A stretch of 64,000 bases of DNA from Streptomyces sp. LUP30 (lineage in GTDB: Bacteria; Actinomycetota; Actinomycetes; Streptomycetales; Streptomycetaceae). Of this stretch, positions 25,691-34,751 are shown piece by piece. The stretch lies in assembly GCF_001746365.1 (NCBI RefSeq), contig NZ_MJAJ01000001.1:131182-195181 (forward strand), read 5' to 3'. Each line of letters starts with the position of its first letter. Position 1 is the first letter of the stretch. Made by a program: the position numbers and the translations under genes. Below the pieces are notes generated by a model, which was not told where the DNA came from, made no database searches, and worked only from the letters and a program-made list of their open reading frames with translations.

Positions 25691-26776
25691 TCAGACCAGC
25701 CGCTTATGTCCCCAGATGATGAGGAAGGCCACGATGCCGGCGGTCAGGGCGAACAGAATCGATGCTCCGAACCACTGCATACTGCTCATCTGTGAGATGG
25801 GGATGTAGTCGATCGACGCGCCGACGATGTCCGCTTTCTTCATGCACGACGTGGTCGCCTCCTCCGACAGCGTGTCCGTACACGTGGTCAAGTCGAAGAG
25901 TTTCCCGCTGCCGCTGACATACGAGGTGTCGAGCACGTGCGCAGTACGGGGCACCGACGAGGGGAAGGTGATCGTAGTGCCGGGACTGACCGGCTTGCTG
26001 GTGGCTGTGACGACATCGCCGAGCGACAGCTTGAAGTAGCCCCAGACGGCCTGGAGGGCGACGGCGAATCCGAGGGTCACGACCATGGCCGCCAGCGTGC
26101 GGCGCAGCACCACACCGATCAGCACCCCGCCGAACACGCAGAGGAGGGAGAGGGCGACGGGCACCGGACCCGTTGTGTTGAAGAACTCCCGGGAGGTCCA
26201 GTCGACGTCCGCATAATGGAGCTTGATGGGGCTCCACCACCAGGCGAACACCGCCGACAGCGTGACCGTGGTCACCGTCACCACCAGCCCGGCCAGCCCC
26301 AGCTTCGTGGCCAGCCAGCGGTTGCGGCTCACGGACTGGGCGGCGATCAGCTTGGCCGTGCCGCTCTCCAAATCGCTCGCGAGCAGCGGGGCGCCGAGGA
26401 GGACACCGAGTATGACGGGTATCGCCGTGAGGCCGGTGGTGACGGAAGAAAACGCGCCGACGTACGGATCGAACTGCTTTCCCGCGTCGTCGAGGCTCTT
26501 GGCGGGAAAGCCGTAGGCATCGAGGAAGTCCATCATCTGGCCGCGCTGGTAGATCATCCAGGCCACGCAGAGCACGGTGGCGGCGAGGATGGTCCAGAAC
26601 GCGGCCCGGTGCTGGCGCCAGACCAGCCAGGTCATACCGCTGAGGCGGGGGCGCCGGGTGGCCTTCGTGGTCCTCGTATTCCCGGCCCCATGCCTGGGTC
26701 GATTCGTGGTTGCGTTCATCGTCCGGTTCGTCGTCCCGTTCTTGCCGTCGGTCGAGGAGCTGGTGAAGGTGCTCAT
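25691..26776 (-). CDS. ABC-2 type transporter permease
   Basis: 361 residues. The start is the ATG at 26776, overlapping the ATPase stop by four bases (ATGA). A charged Thr/Arg-rich cytosolic leader precedes the first transmembrane segment (AAFWTILAATVLCVAWMIY). Further hydrophobic segments fit six helices: AIPVILGVLLGAPLL, GLVVTVTTVTLSAVFAW, LSLLCVFGGVLIGVV, MVVTLGFAVALQAVW and ILFALTAGIVAFLIIW. A large extracytoplasmic loop lies before the last helix. With the ATPase and GntR regulator it forms a YtrA-type operon, which usually responds to cell-envelope stress; the exported substrate is unknown. Confidence 0.88.
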   Translation of the reverse strand: MSTFTSSSTDGKNGTTNRTMNATTNRPRHGAGNTRTTKATRRPRLSGMTWLVWRQHRAAFWTILAATVLCVAWMIYQRGQMMDFLDAYGFPAKSLDDAGKQFDPYVGAFSSVTTGLTAIPVILGVLLGAPLLASDLESGTAKLIAAQSVSRNRWLATKLGLAGLVVTVTTVTLSAVFAWWWSPIKLHYADVDWTSREFFNTTGPVPVALSLLCVFGGVLIGVVLRRTLAAMVVTLGFAVALQAVWGYFKLSLGDVVTATSKPVSPGTTITFPSSVPRTAHVLDTSYVSGSGKLFDLTTCTDTLSEEATTSCMKKADIVGASIDYIPISQMSSMQWFGASILFALTAGIVAFLIIWGHKRLV

Positions 26777-27717
26777 GCCGCCACCGTCCCGGCGCCGAAC
26801 GTGCGGCCCTGCACCTGGGCGGTGGGAGTGATCAGCGGCGGTGCGTCGGGGGAGCGGAGGTAGGCGAGCAGGAGTTCCTCCATGCTCGGGGCGGCCATCT
26901 CCCAGGGGCCGGTGACCGGGCCTTCCGGGCGGATGAGCGCGGTGAACTGCCGTCCGCTGGTCCGGGACTCGACGAGGGTGTGGTAACCGAGGGCGGCGGG
27001 CAGGCCCTCGCCCTCCCATGCACCGGTGACCACGGTGTGCACGGTCATCAGGTCGTCCACGTCACCGGCGAGGCGCACTCCACCGCCGGAGACGACGACG
27101 AGGAAGTCGCACACGTTGTCCAGTTCAGCGAGGACATGGGTGGACATGAGCACAGTGGTGCCACGCTCGCCCGCCTCGGCGAGGAGGGTGCCCATGAGTT
27201 CGTGGCGCACGACCGGATCGAGGTCCGACATCGGCTCGTCGAGCAGCAGCAGGTCGGGGCGCTTGCCGAAGGCCAGAGCCACGGCGACGCGGGTGCGCTG
27301 GCCGCCGGAGAGGGTGCCGATCTTCGCGTCGAAGGGCACGTTGCCCGCGCGGACGATGTCCTCGGCGGCGCGCTGGTCCCATCCGGGGTTGAGCTCGCGC
27401 CCCAGCCGCAGGGTCTCCGCCACGGTGAAGCGACGGAACAGCGGCTTCTCCTGCGCGAGGAAGGCGGTACGCCGGCCGGACTCCACCGAGCCCGGCGCCT
27501 CGCCGAACAGACTGATCGAGCCCTGCGTCGGCTTCAGGACATGAGCCGCGAGATTCAGCAGCGTGGTCTTGCCCGCCCCGTTCGGGCCGACCAGACCGCA
27601 GATCCGGCCCGCCGGAAGCCGGAAGGTGCAGTCCCGAAGCGCCCAGCCCCGCCGATAGCGCATCCCCAGCCCGTGCGCCTCGAGCGCCGGCTCCCCCGCG
27701 TACATGACGTCACTCAC
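26773..27717 (-). CDS. ABC transporter ATP-binding protein
   Basis: About 314 residues from the GTG at 27717, which overlaps the end of the gntR gene; an ATG at 27741 is also possible. Walker A GPNGAGKTT, Q-loop AQEKPLFRR, signature LSGGQRTR, Walker B LLLLDEPMSDLD and the switch His in STHVL are all present. The C-terminal extension is typical of ABC-2 drug or lantibiotic exporters. It energises the permease encoded next to it. Confidence 0.9.
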   Translation of the reverse strand: MSDVMYAGEPALEAHGLGMRYRRGWALRDCTFRLPAGRICGLVGPNGAGKTTLLNLAAHVLKPTQGSISLFGEAPGSVESGRRTAFLAQEKPLFRRFTVAETLRLGRELNPGWDQRAAEDIVRAGNVPFDAKIGTLSGGQRTRVAVALAFGKRPDLLLLDEPMSDLDPVVRHELMGTLLAEAGERGTTVLMSTHVLAELDNVCDFLVVVSGGGVRLAGDVDDLMTVHTVVTGAWEGEGLPAALGYHTLVESRTSGRQFTALIRPEGPVTGPWEMAAPSMEELLLAYLRSPDAPPLITPTAQVQGRTFGAGTVAA

Positions 27718-28147
27718 CCGTGCTCCTAGTCGTCCTGGCACCCGTGGCCGCGGTGGCCCCGGGGGCGTACTGCTTTTCCAATGCCGACGCGACCAGCGCG
27801 GCCACGTCCTCCTGCTCCAGACCGGCCTCTGCCGCCTTCGACATCCACGCCATCAGCTCCCCGTACAGCGGCGAGTCGGTGCCCGTCTCGGGGCGGCCCA
27901 GCGTGCGGCGTACGAAGGTGCCCAGGCCCGGCCGCGGTTCGACCAGACCCTCGCGCTCCAGCTCGCGGTACGCCTTGAGGGTGGTGTTCGGATTGACCGC
28001 GCTCGTCTCGGCGACGTCCTTGGCGGTGGGCAACCGGTCGCCCGGCACCAAGACGCCCAGCCGCAGGGCCTGCTTGGTCTGCTGCACGATCTGCTGGAAG
28101 GCGGGGACTCCGCTCCGCCTGTCGATGCGGTACTCCACGGCCACCAC
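27710..28147 (-). CDS. GntR-family (YtrA subfamily) regulator
   Basis: 145 residues as drawn from the first of several in-frame GTGs (28147, 28144, 28138). The GTG at 28138 would start VEYRIDRRSG directly and may be the real start. The winged helix is clear (FQQIVQQTKQALRLGVLVPG, VNPNTTLKAYRELEREGLVE), followed by a short YtrA-type tail. It heads the ABC operon and overlaps it, so it probably represses its own operon. The translation start lies inside a 74-bp palindrome that must contain the promoter. Confidence 0.88.
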   Translation of the reverse strand: MVAVEYRIDRRSGVPAFQQIVQQTKQALRLGVLVPGDRLPTAKDVAETSAVNPNTTLKAYRELEREGLVEPRPGLGTFVRRTLGRPETGTDSPLYGELMAWMSKAAEAGLEQEDVAALVASALEKQYAPGATAATGARTTRSTGE

Positions 28148-28210
28148 TCCCTTCCATCATCATTCCACTAATCAAATAGTGGAATGATGATGGAAGGGAG
28201 TGGTGGCCGT
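28137..28210. repeat. 74-bp perfect palindrome over the gntR start and promoter
   Basis: Two perfect 34-base arms (28137-28170 and 28177-28210) flank a 6-base centre, ATCAAA. The arms carry the ribosome site and start codons of gntR; the inner part (CATTCCACTA...TAGTGGAATG) probably serves as the GntR operator. The right arm reproduces the same promoter and ribosome site pointing rightwards, where no intact gene follows. Confidence 0.9.
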
Positions 28211-28439
28211 TGTCAACGGGATCCGGGAATTGGTGCTGTCGAGGCCGTCCCAGGACTGAACGGCCGAGCTCAGCTCGGGCAGGGACAGGACCTCGTCCAG
28301 CACCTCGACGTGTACTTCCCCATGACCATCACCGTTACAGCAAGGGGAGTTCAGGAGCATGGACCCGCCCGATGGCCAAGACGGCCAGCTCTCGCAAGCA
28401 CCCGCCTGGCCGCATGCCTGCGCTGCCTCTTTGCTCAAC

Positions 28440-28650
28440 CTGTCCGTCTGGCCGACTGGGTGAAGGAGATCTGGCCCCCGGTGGCAGGATCGTGGCGGCG
28501 CTCGACGCCCGGCTCGTCTTCGAGGACGAAGCCGGATTCTCGACGACGGCGCCGACCACCCGCACTGGTCCCGCCGCGGCCACACCCCCGCCGTCCGCGT
28601 CCGGGGGCGCTCCCCCGCCGCCGCATATCGGTGGCAGCCCCCTGGCATAG
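28440..28650 (+). pseudogene. IS630-family transposase remnant
   Basis: Around the DDE Asp the frame reads DARLVFEDEAGFSTTAPTTR. It then shifts to WSRRGHTPAVRVRGRS and again to RRRISVAA. This is the central catalytic part of IS630/Tc1-type transposases with at least two frameshifts; the ends are missing. Confidence 0.6.
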
Positions 28651-28654
28651 GCGT

Positions 28655-29061
28655 TCTTGGTGACCAGCTCGTACGGCGCCGGCCTCTGCCCGGACACATC
28701 ACTGCCCGACGACGGCCACGGCAGACTTCGCATCCAACGGCGGGTCCTCGGTCTGCCGCTGACCGTCACGGCGCAGCTGCGGCTGTCCGGCCGCACGGTC
28801 AGCGCAGTGCCGGTGGCGGCGTCGGTCGCGGCGCTCCCCGTGGACCTGGCGGGCCCGCGTGTCAACGATGCGTTCACCGGGCAGAGGCGAACCCTCCCGA
28901 AGCTGCCCGCAGGCCTCGAACCAACGGACGTCTCGGTGACCCCCGCAGGCGTGGTACTGCCCGCCCACGGCAACGACATACGGCCATCCAGGCGCCGCCC
29001 GGATGACGCCCAGATCGACGTCATGCGGCGCAGCGGTCGCAGTGGGTGCGCGGTGACGTAA
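28655..29061 (+). pseudogene. LmeA-like (DUF2993) lipid-binding protein fragment
   Basis: 135 residues: VTSSYGAGLCPDTSLPDDGH, LPLTVTAQLRLSGRTVSAVP and LPKLPAGLEPTDVSVTPAGV. The alternation of beta strands with a final 'L..LP.GL....V..T..G' motif fits the C-terminal half of DUF2993 phospholipid-binding lipoproteins. No signal sequence precedes it; the 5' half was lost at the IS630 remnant. Family assignment is tentative. Confidence 0.45.
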
Positions 29062-29259
29062 GGCATGCGGGGCCCGGGGCAGCTGCCGCCGGCGGCGGAC
29101 GCACCGCCCCCTCGGCAGGGCGCCTCGCGGGTTCCTCCGAGGCACTCGGCTGCGAAGCCGTCCGCTGCACACCGCGGCGGGCAATGCTTCTTCATCATCG
29201 CCTCAGACTTCACCGCGACGGCGACACCATCCCTGATCAACGCAAGGCAGATCAATTCG

Positions 29260-29990
29260 GCGCCCCGGGGTGTCGTTCCACTGCCGACCCGACTGCTGCC
29301 GCCGCCTGCCACGCACCCGGGCGCATGCCCGTCGCCTTGCGGAAGAACACCGAGAAGTTCGATGCATCCGGGAAGCCGGGCGTCTCGGCGCAGCGAGCCG
29401 CGGAGAGGCGGTCGTGCGCGAGGAGCCGTTGGCCTCCAGGACGATCCGGTCGACGATGTACGCCTTCGCGGTGCGACCGGTGACCTGCTGCATCGCTCAG
29501 GACAGGGCGCGGGGCGGGAAGCCCAGGGTACGGGCGTAGCAGCCGGCGGCGTGATGTTCCCGGAAGTGCGCTTCGACGCTGGAGCGACAACTGGAACACC
29601 GGGTGAGTGAAGCGTGCTTGGGCGTGCGGTGCCCGCAGCCGGGCGAGAAGAGCGGAGAGAAGGGCCTAGGGCAGCTCCGTGGCGTTCTCGGGGAGAGCGG
29701 ACACCTCCAGCAGGAGATGGTCGCGCGCCTTGCGAAGGCCGGCGCGGTGACCGCCGCGGAGCTGATGACGACGCCCGCCCTCACCGTCCTCGCTAACGCC
29801 ACGCTCGCCCAAGCGGCGCGAACCACTCGCGCGCGAAGGTCAAGCGGCTGCCTGTTGTCGACGAGATAGGCATACGTCGCGCAACGTGAAGCGGTCGTAC
29901 TCGGCGAGAAACCACGGACGGGGAAGCCGTCGACCAGCTGCAGGACCGGCTGCGCCGCCGGACGGACAACGGTCCCTGACACAGCCGTTG
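29260..29990 (-). pseudogene. AraC-family regulator, multiply frameshifted
   Basis: Leftward pieces in different frames reconstruct an AraC protein: an N-terminal segment ending YLVDNRQPLDLRAREWF, then LLEVSALPENATELP and SLQRRSALPGTSRR, then QQVTGRTAKAYIVDRIVLEA and LLAHDRLSAARCAETPGFPD plus ASNFSVFFRKATGMRPGAW, the two AraC helix-turn-helices. At least three frame changes make it non-functional. Confidence 0.6.
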
Positions 29991-30307
29991 GACGTGGCCG
30001 TAGATGATCAGACCTTGTCGGGGTGGTAGCCGCGGTCGACAGACGCGGCCCGCGGTGGCCGGGATCACCGGAACATGCACTATGCGGTCCGAGCCCCACG
30101 CCGGCGAGAACCCGGATCGCACGGCACTCCGGTGCGCGCATGCCACCTGGCCTAACGCACCGCGGTCACGGCATTGTCAACCTCCACCGGCAACAAGCCA
30201 CGCCACGTTGTCTCACAGTAGCGCGAAACCGGACACACCCCCGCGTGTCAGGGAAGCGGAACTTCTCCCTTCCCGAAGGAAGGATGCCCAGACCCCGGCG
30301 GACGGCT
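29991..30307. other. No gene recognised
   Basis: Between the AraC remnant and the next terminator. Frames on both strands show no recognisable family. Confidence 0.4.
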
Positions 30308-30338
30308 GAGGCCCCCGACGCGGGGCGTCCGGGGCCTC
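30308..30338. terminator. Hairpin terminator
   Basis: 14-bp arms with one mismatch (GAGGCCCCCGACGC, loop GGG, GCGTCCGGGGCCTC), 22 bases beyond the stop of the small secreted protein on the minus strand. Confidence 0.75.
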
Positions 30339-30360
30339 GGTAAATCACTGGTCCGGTTCG

Positions 30361-30747
30361 TCAGTTGCGGGTCCAGCCTGCCGGTCCCACCCACACGGTC
30401 TGTCCGCCGCGCGTCGGGACGACGTCAGTGCGGGCCACGGCCTGGTAGAAGCCGCCGCCCGGCCGCTTGCAGAACAGGTTGGCGATGATGGTGTTGCGCT
30501 GTCCCAGCGCGACCTTGCCGTAGACCAGATCGTCGCCGAAGTCCCAATTGGTGCTCCAGAAGTCCGTGTAGGCCTGGATACCCGTGACCGACGCGTTCGG
30601 ACAGTTCCCGAGCCACTTCGGGAAAGAGATGTACACCCAGCCGTAGCTGGCCGCCTGCGCGGCCTGCTGGCTCGCAGCCACGCCGCTGAAGGCCAGGCCA
30701 AGCACCGACAGGGCCACGGAGAGTTTCTTGAGTCTCGTCTTGAACAT
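30361..30747 (-). CDS. Small secreted protein
   Basis: 128 residues from the ATG at 30747. A clear Sec signal peptide (MFKTRLKKLSVALSVLGLAF, cleavage after AAQAA) is followed by a mature domain of about 95 residues rich in aromatic residues, with two Cys (NCPNAS and LFCKRPGG) that could form a disulfide. No family is recognised. A terminator follows, so the gene is a single unit with an AT-richer region upstream (30870-30950). Confidence 0.8.
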   Translation of the reverse strand: MFKTRLKKLSVALSVLGLAFSGVAASQQAAQAASYGWVYISFPKWLGNCPNASVTGIQAYTDFWSTNWDFGDDLVYGKVALGQRNTIIANLFCKRPGGGFYQAVARTDVVPTRGGQTVWVGPAGWTRN

Positions 30748-31443
30748 GCGCCCACCCCAGTTCGTCTTTGACCATCCAGTCCGGAGCGTGAGCTGAACAG
30801 CCCGTGTGTGCTCCGGAAACCTGATCATGGGGGGGTGCGGAGGTGATGACAGAGGTACCGAGCATTCCATAGGCTTCCATGACAATCAGTTCTATTTACC
30901 CTTACGCCACCAAGTGCTCTTCGCATTCACGTTTGCTCCATGTTCGAAAGGCGCTATGAATCGGCGGTACCCGCTGCTGCAGTGGAAGGATGTAGGCCAT
31001 AGCCTTTCAGGCCCCTCGGTGCGTCGTCATGTTCGTGCGCAGCCCGGTTTCGTCCCCCCCCCCGCCGTCGCAGGGATGTTCCGCCGGGCGGGACGGTACC
31101 GGAGGTCCCGTTGAAGTCCTCCCCGCAGTAGCCAGAGGGATGCCGACAGCCATGGCGTGGAACCGCCGACGTCCACGGTGCGGCGTCCACACACACACGT
31201 CCCACCCCGTGTCCCCTGCGGCCGCACCCCGCCTGGCCAGGGATGCAGAACGTCCCGGCGTCCCGGAACGGCCGTCCGTGCCGGAGCGCGCGAAGGCGGA
31301 CCAGCCGCTTACCCGTGCATTCTCGCTGGGGTGAACACCGGGGCACTCTGCGAGAGTTCCCGGTCCGTACGTATGGAGTATGCACAACCCCGCGAGCGGC
31401 TCCCTGCGCCGCTCGGCGGCACCGGACAGAAAGCGACAAGTTT
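30748..31443. other. Long intergenic region without a recognised gene
   Basis: About 700 bases. The 30880-30955 part (CAGTTCTATTTACCCTTACG, GTGCTCTTCGCATTCACG) is AT-rich and may hold the promoter of the small secreted protein. No coding frame with a recognisable product was found in the rest. Confidence 0.4.
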
Positions 31444-31452
31444 GTGAAGGCC

Positions 31453-32220
31453 ATGCGACTGCTGACCTTGAACACCCTCTACACCGGCGATGTCCCGGCC
31501 CGGCTACGTGCGCTCGGAGCGGCCCTCGATCGGTCCGACTACGACATCGTCTGCCTTCAGGAGGTCATGTACCGGCGCCACGCCCGGCTGATACGGCGTG
31601 CCGCTCCCGGGTACCGGTACGTCGCCTGCTCGGGCACGGTCCTGCTCAAAGGCGGCCTGGTGCTGCTGTCCCGGTGGCCGATCAGCCGATACCGCTTCGT
31701 GCGATACCCGACAACAGGTCCGGTGCGCGGCGAACTCCTCATGCGCAAGGGTGCCCAGATGGCCTCCGTCACCACCCCGGCCGGCGAACTGGCGGTCGTG
31801 AACACCCACTTGTCGGCCAACCACGACGATGACTGGTCGCCCACGAACCGGTACACACGGATCGCGGCCGGCGAACTGGCCCGGCTCGCCCCGCTGATCA
31901 CGGCCATCGACCCGTCCCTGCCCGTCGCCGTGGTCGGTGACCTGAACCTCCCGCGCGACTCGAAGCCACTCATCGACTTCATCACCGCTGCCGGGCTGAG
32001 CGACGTCCTCGCCGGCGACACGCGTCCGACCTACCGTCCCACACCTCGATGGCCGTCACCGCCGGCCCTGGACCACGTACTGATCCGAGCCGCAGCCGGG
32101 GAGACACTGACCGGCAGCGCCGACCTCGTGTTCCAGGACAAGGTGACACTGGGCGAGGGACGCCGGGCCTACCTGTCCGACCACTACGGCGTCCGGGCGA
32201 AGTTGACCTGGTCGAAGTGA
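31453..32220 (+). CDS. Endonuclease/exonuclease/phosphatase family protein
   Basis: 255 residues from the ATG at 31453; a GTG at 31444 would add three. The EEP fold motifs are present: LTLNTLY (Asn ligand), CLQEVM (metal-binding Glu), VVNTHLSAN (catalytic His), VVGDLNLPRDSK (Asp/Asn pair) and LSDHYGV (C-terminal SDH). Members hydrolyse phosphodiester or phosphomonoester bonds in DNA, phosphoinositides or sphingomyelin. No signal peptide is seen, so it should be cytosolic. Substrate not predictable. Confidence 0.88.
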   Translation: MRLLTLNTLYTGDVPARLRALGAALDRSDYDIVCLQEVMYRRHARLIRRAAPGYRYVACSGTVLLKGGLVLLSRWPISRYRFVRYPTTGPVRGELLMRKGAQMASVTTPAGELAVVNTHLSANHDDDWSPTNRYTRIAAGELARLAPLITAIDPSLPVAVVGDLNLPRDSKPLIDFITAAGLSDVLAGDTRPTYRPTPRWPSPPALDHVLIRAAAGETLTGSADLVFQDKVTLGEGRRAYLSDHYGVRAKLTWSK

Positions 32221-32268
32221 CGCGCAGGCCGCCGTAGGTGGAGGGCACCGCCCGCGACGCTGTCCGGG

Positions 32269-32460
32269 TCACCCGTACGGGACTCCCCCACGTCGCGCCG
32301 TTCGTTCCTCGATCACCACGAACGCGATGAACGCCGAGGCGGTGACGGCGAAGGTCGTCAGGGTCTCGACCGAGGCCCAGCCCACCTCCCCGCCACGGAT
32401 GAGCCCACCGGTGAGCGTGGCCACGGCGATGGTGAAGGCCGCCCCACCGGGTTCCGCTGA
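32269..32460 (-). pseudogene. MFS (DHA2-type) transporter fragment
   Basis: About 60 codons read GGAAFTIAVATLTGGLIRGG then EVGWASVETLTTFAVTASAF and IAFVVIEERTARRGGVPYG. The spacing matches helices 7-8 and the 'ERR' loop of 14-helix MFS exporters. Nothing is present before or after. A short scrap only. Confidence 0.45.
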
Positions 32461-32875
32461 ACCGCGCACGGTGGCCGGAGGGCCCGACGGGCTGGACGGG
32501 GGGTCGGTCGGCACGCACCACCCGGAGCGTCGTGGCGATGGCGACAGCGGCGATATCTGATCTCCGTCCAGGCGGCGCGATCGACTGCGCTGTCCGATAC
32601 GGCGCGCACACCCCCGTGCCCGCAACGGCCCACCCGCCGGGCGCCCGCGGCGGGCTTGCCGCATGGCGAGTGGCCGGACCACGTCCACCCGCGCCCGATC
32701 CGCCGCCGGAGTCCGGGACGGACCGGCGGGACTTCGTGGGCGTTGCACGCTTGACCCGCCAGGGCGCTGCCTGCACAGTCGGGATGCGGCACGGTGGCAG
32801 CGCCGCATCCCTTTGCCGACCAGTCCCTGGTCCATGGATCTCGGACGGCACTGACGCCCAGGAGCGACCGGTCCG

Positions 32876-33520
32876 ATGGTTTTCGATCTGGTGGTGATCG
32901 GTACCGCCATCACCCTGGGGCCCTTGCACAACAGCGCCTTTATCCTGCTGCTCTCCTCGCGGCGCGGCGTCCGTAAAGGTCTGATGTTCCTGTTGTCGTG
33001 GCTGGCGAACCTGCTGGCCGTGATCGCCGTCGTGGTGTTGCTGACCGGTGGTCAGCCCCCGGCCCACAACAGCGCTCCCTCGACCGCAGCGGTCGCCGCG
33101 AAACTCGCCATCGGTCTGGCGCTGGTGGCATACGGCGCGTACCGGCGGCGCCGGCCGCCCCAGCCGCACGGGCCGCCCCGTTGGGTCGCCCGGGTTGACG
33201 ACGCGTCCTTGGTCACGGCAGCCGGTCTGGCATGGCTGCTGCAGCCCTGGGGACTGGTCGGGGCCGGCGCTGCGACAGCCGTTGACGCGAACCTCTCCAC
33301 CACCCACGACTGGCTCGCACTGACCGGCTTCTGCCTCCTGGCCACCCTCAGCCTCATCGTGATGGAGATCTACGTCGTCTGGGCCCCTGAGGCCGCGAAC
33401 GCCCGACTGAACGCCCTGCGGAACTGGCTGGGCGACCACCAGGAGCAGCTGATCGTCACCATCTCCCTCCTCGCCGGTCTGTGGCTGACGGCCGAGGGCA
33501 TCTACGCGCTGGTCACCTGA
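32876..33520 (+). CDS. GAP-family (Sap/sulfolipid-addressing-like) membrane protein
   Basis: 214 residues with about six transmembrane helices (LVVIGTAITLGPLHNSAFIL, GLMFLLSWLANLLAVIAVVV, AKLAIGLALVAYGAYRR, LVTAAGLAWLLQPWGLVG, WLALTGFCLLATLSLIVMEI, LIVTISLLAGLWLTAEGIYA). The helix-1 Pro in GP and the overall layout resemble the GAP/LysE-like family that exports glycopeptidolipids and sulfolipids in mycobacteria. A weak GAGCG lies 15 bases before the ATG. It is a single gene. Confidence 0.75.
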   Translation: MVFDLVVIGTAITLGPLHNSAFILLLSSRRGVRKGLMFLLSWLANLLAVIAVVVLLTGGQPPAHNSAPSTAAVAAKLAIGLALVAYGAYRRRRPPQPHGPPRWVARVDDASLVTAAGLAWLLQPWGLVGAGAATAVDANLSTTHDWLALTGFCLLATLSLIVMEIYVVWAPEAANARLNALRNWLGDHQEQLIVTISLLAGLWLTAEGIYALVT

Positions 33521-33650
33521 CGCGGGAGGTCCCCTGCTGAGATCACCCATCGGGCGTAGGTTACGAGGCGCGTCGGAAGCCGGTGGCCGGACCGATGACG
33601 CGAGGGCCGAACGTGTCGCGAACCCGGTCGGCCCGCGCGCATGAAGCAGG

Positions 33651-34240
33651 TCAGCCGTAGGATGCCCTGCGACTCGCTGGACAAACGAAGGAGCGGGCCC
33701 TGGCGACGGTCGAGAAGCTCAGCAAGAGCGCCCCCGCCTCGGCCACCTCTCGCTCGCTGCCGAATGCCCGCATGGTCCACGGCCCCACCGCGAGGAGAAC
33801 GAGCACAGCCGTGAACGCCAGCGATACGGCGAGGAGCAACACCTGCCGTCCGATGACCGTCGCTCGTCGCGCCCAGATGGCGGGGTAGGTCGCGCAGCTC
33901 TCCAGCCGGATGAACTGCGTCTCCGAGTACGCCGCGAGGTAGTTGGGGTGGCTCGGCTTCGGCGATCCGTGGTCGGCCGTCGCCCGCCGGCACTCGCCGA
34001 GCCCGGCGACGAGTTCGTCGAGTTTGGCTTTGAGCGCGGCCACCCGTGTGTCGGCGTACGCCTGCGCGACGAGAGTGAGGAAGTGGCCGCCGAAGTGGCC
34101 GCGCAGATTGCCGTCGGCGGTCTCCCAGCCGCCCGGCGGCCGGGCGCCTCGTGTGTCGAGTCCGGCGTTGGCCCGGAAGACCGCCAGGATGCGGTCGACG
34201 GGATAGGCCCTGGCGAAGTCGAGCACTCGGCGGCACCTAC
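33651..34240 (-). pseudogene. GH127 (beta-L-arabinofuranosidase) N-terminal piece fused to a membrane segment
   Basis: The first part is GH127-like: RVLDFARAYPVDRILAVFRA, GLDTRGARPPGGWETADGNL, RGHFGGHFLTLVAQAYADT and HPNYLAAYSETQFIRLESCA. At about 33875 the frame switches to an unrelated sequence with one hydrophobic helix (VIGRQVLLLAVSLAFTAVLV) and ends at 33651. The catalytic cysteines of GH127 are downstream and lost, so this chimera is not an active glycosidase. Confidence 0.55.
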
Positions 34241-34727
34241 TTGGTCCAGCGCGACCCCGAACGCGCCACCCGCCGCGCGAGTCACCGCCCTCAACGAGCC
34301 CGGCCATACCCTCACCCTCTACCCGACCGAAGACGCAGCCCGACCGCTCACAGACCAAATGCCCGGCGGGTCTCCGACGGCCCGCGGTCCCGCGGCGGGC
34401 CGAGAGGCGGCCCTCGCTCTCCCCGACGTCGGCCGGGGCGCGCGGGCCGAGGACCAACCCGACAAGCCTCGGTAATCGAACCGCCTCAAGGATTGCCGAT
34501 CACCCTGTTCCCGGATCGTCACAAGACTCCCCCAAGACATGGCAAAGCCTCGGACGGGAGCGGACGCTTTGACCTTGCCTTGAGGGTTCGGTGATCATTC
34601 TGTGGCCTGCACCCTCCTAAGGTCGCTCCGGGCTCGGCGATCTTCCAGCCCCGCCGGCCAGGCCCCGGACGCCTCCGCGCTCGTACGGCGCACCCGCTCC
34701 CGGTCCCCCACCCAGGTCCGGCGCACG
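34241..34727. other. No gene recognised
   Basis: Roughly 490 bases. A plus-strand open frame with TALNEPGHTLTLYPTEDAAR looks protein-like but has no start and no recognisable family. The last 100 bases should hold the lipoprotein promoter. Confidence 0.35.
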
Positions 34728-34751
34728 ATGTACTTCACTTCGAGGAATTCG

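Noticed and set aside
28211..28330. Second gntR-like gene to the right of the palindrome
   Set aside because: Similarity to the left side ends abruptly at the end of the palindrome arm; the following sequence has no GntR coding.
34241..34475. Plus-strand protein-like frame (TALNEPGHTLTLYP...)
   Set aside because: No start, no ribosome site, no family; it may be a remnant but cannot be named.
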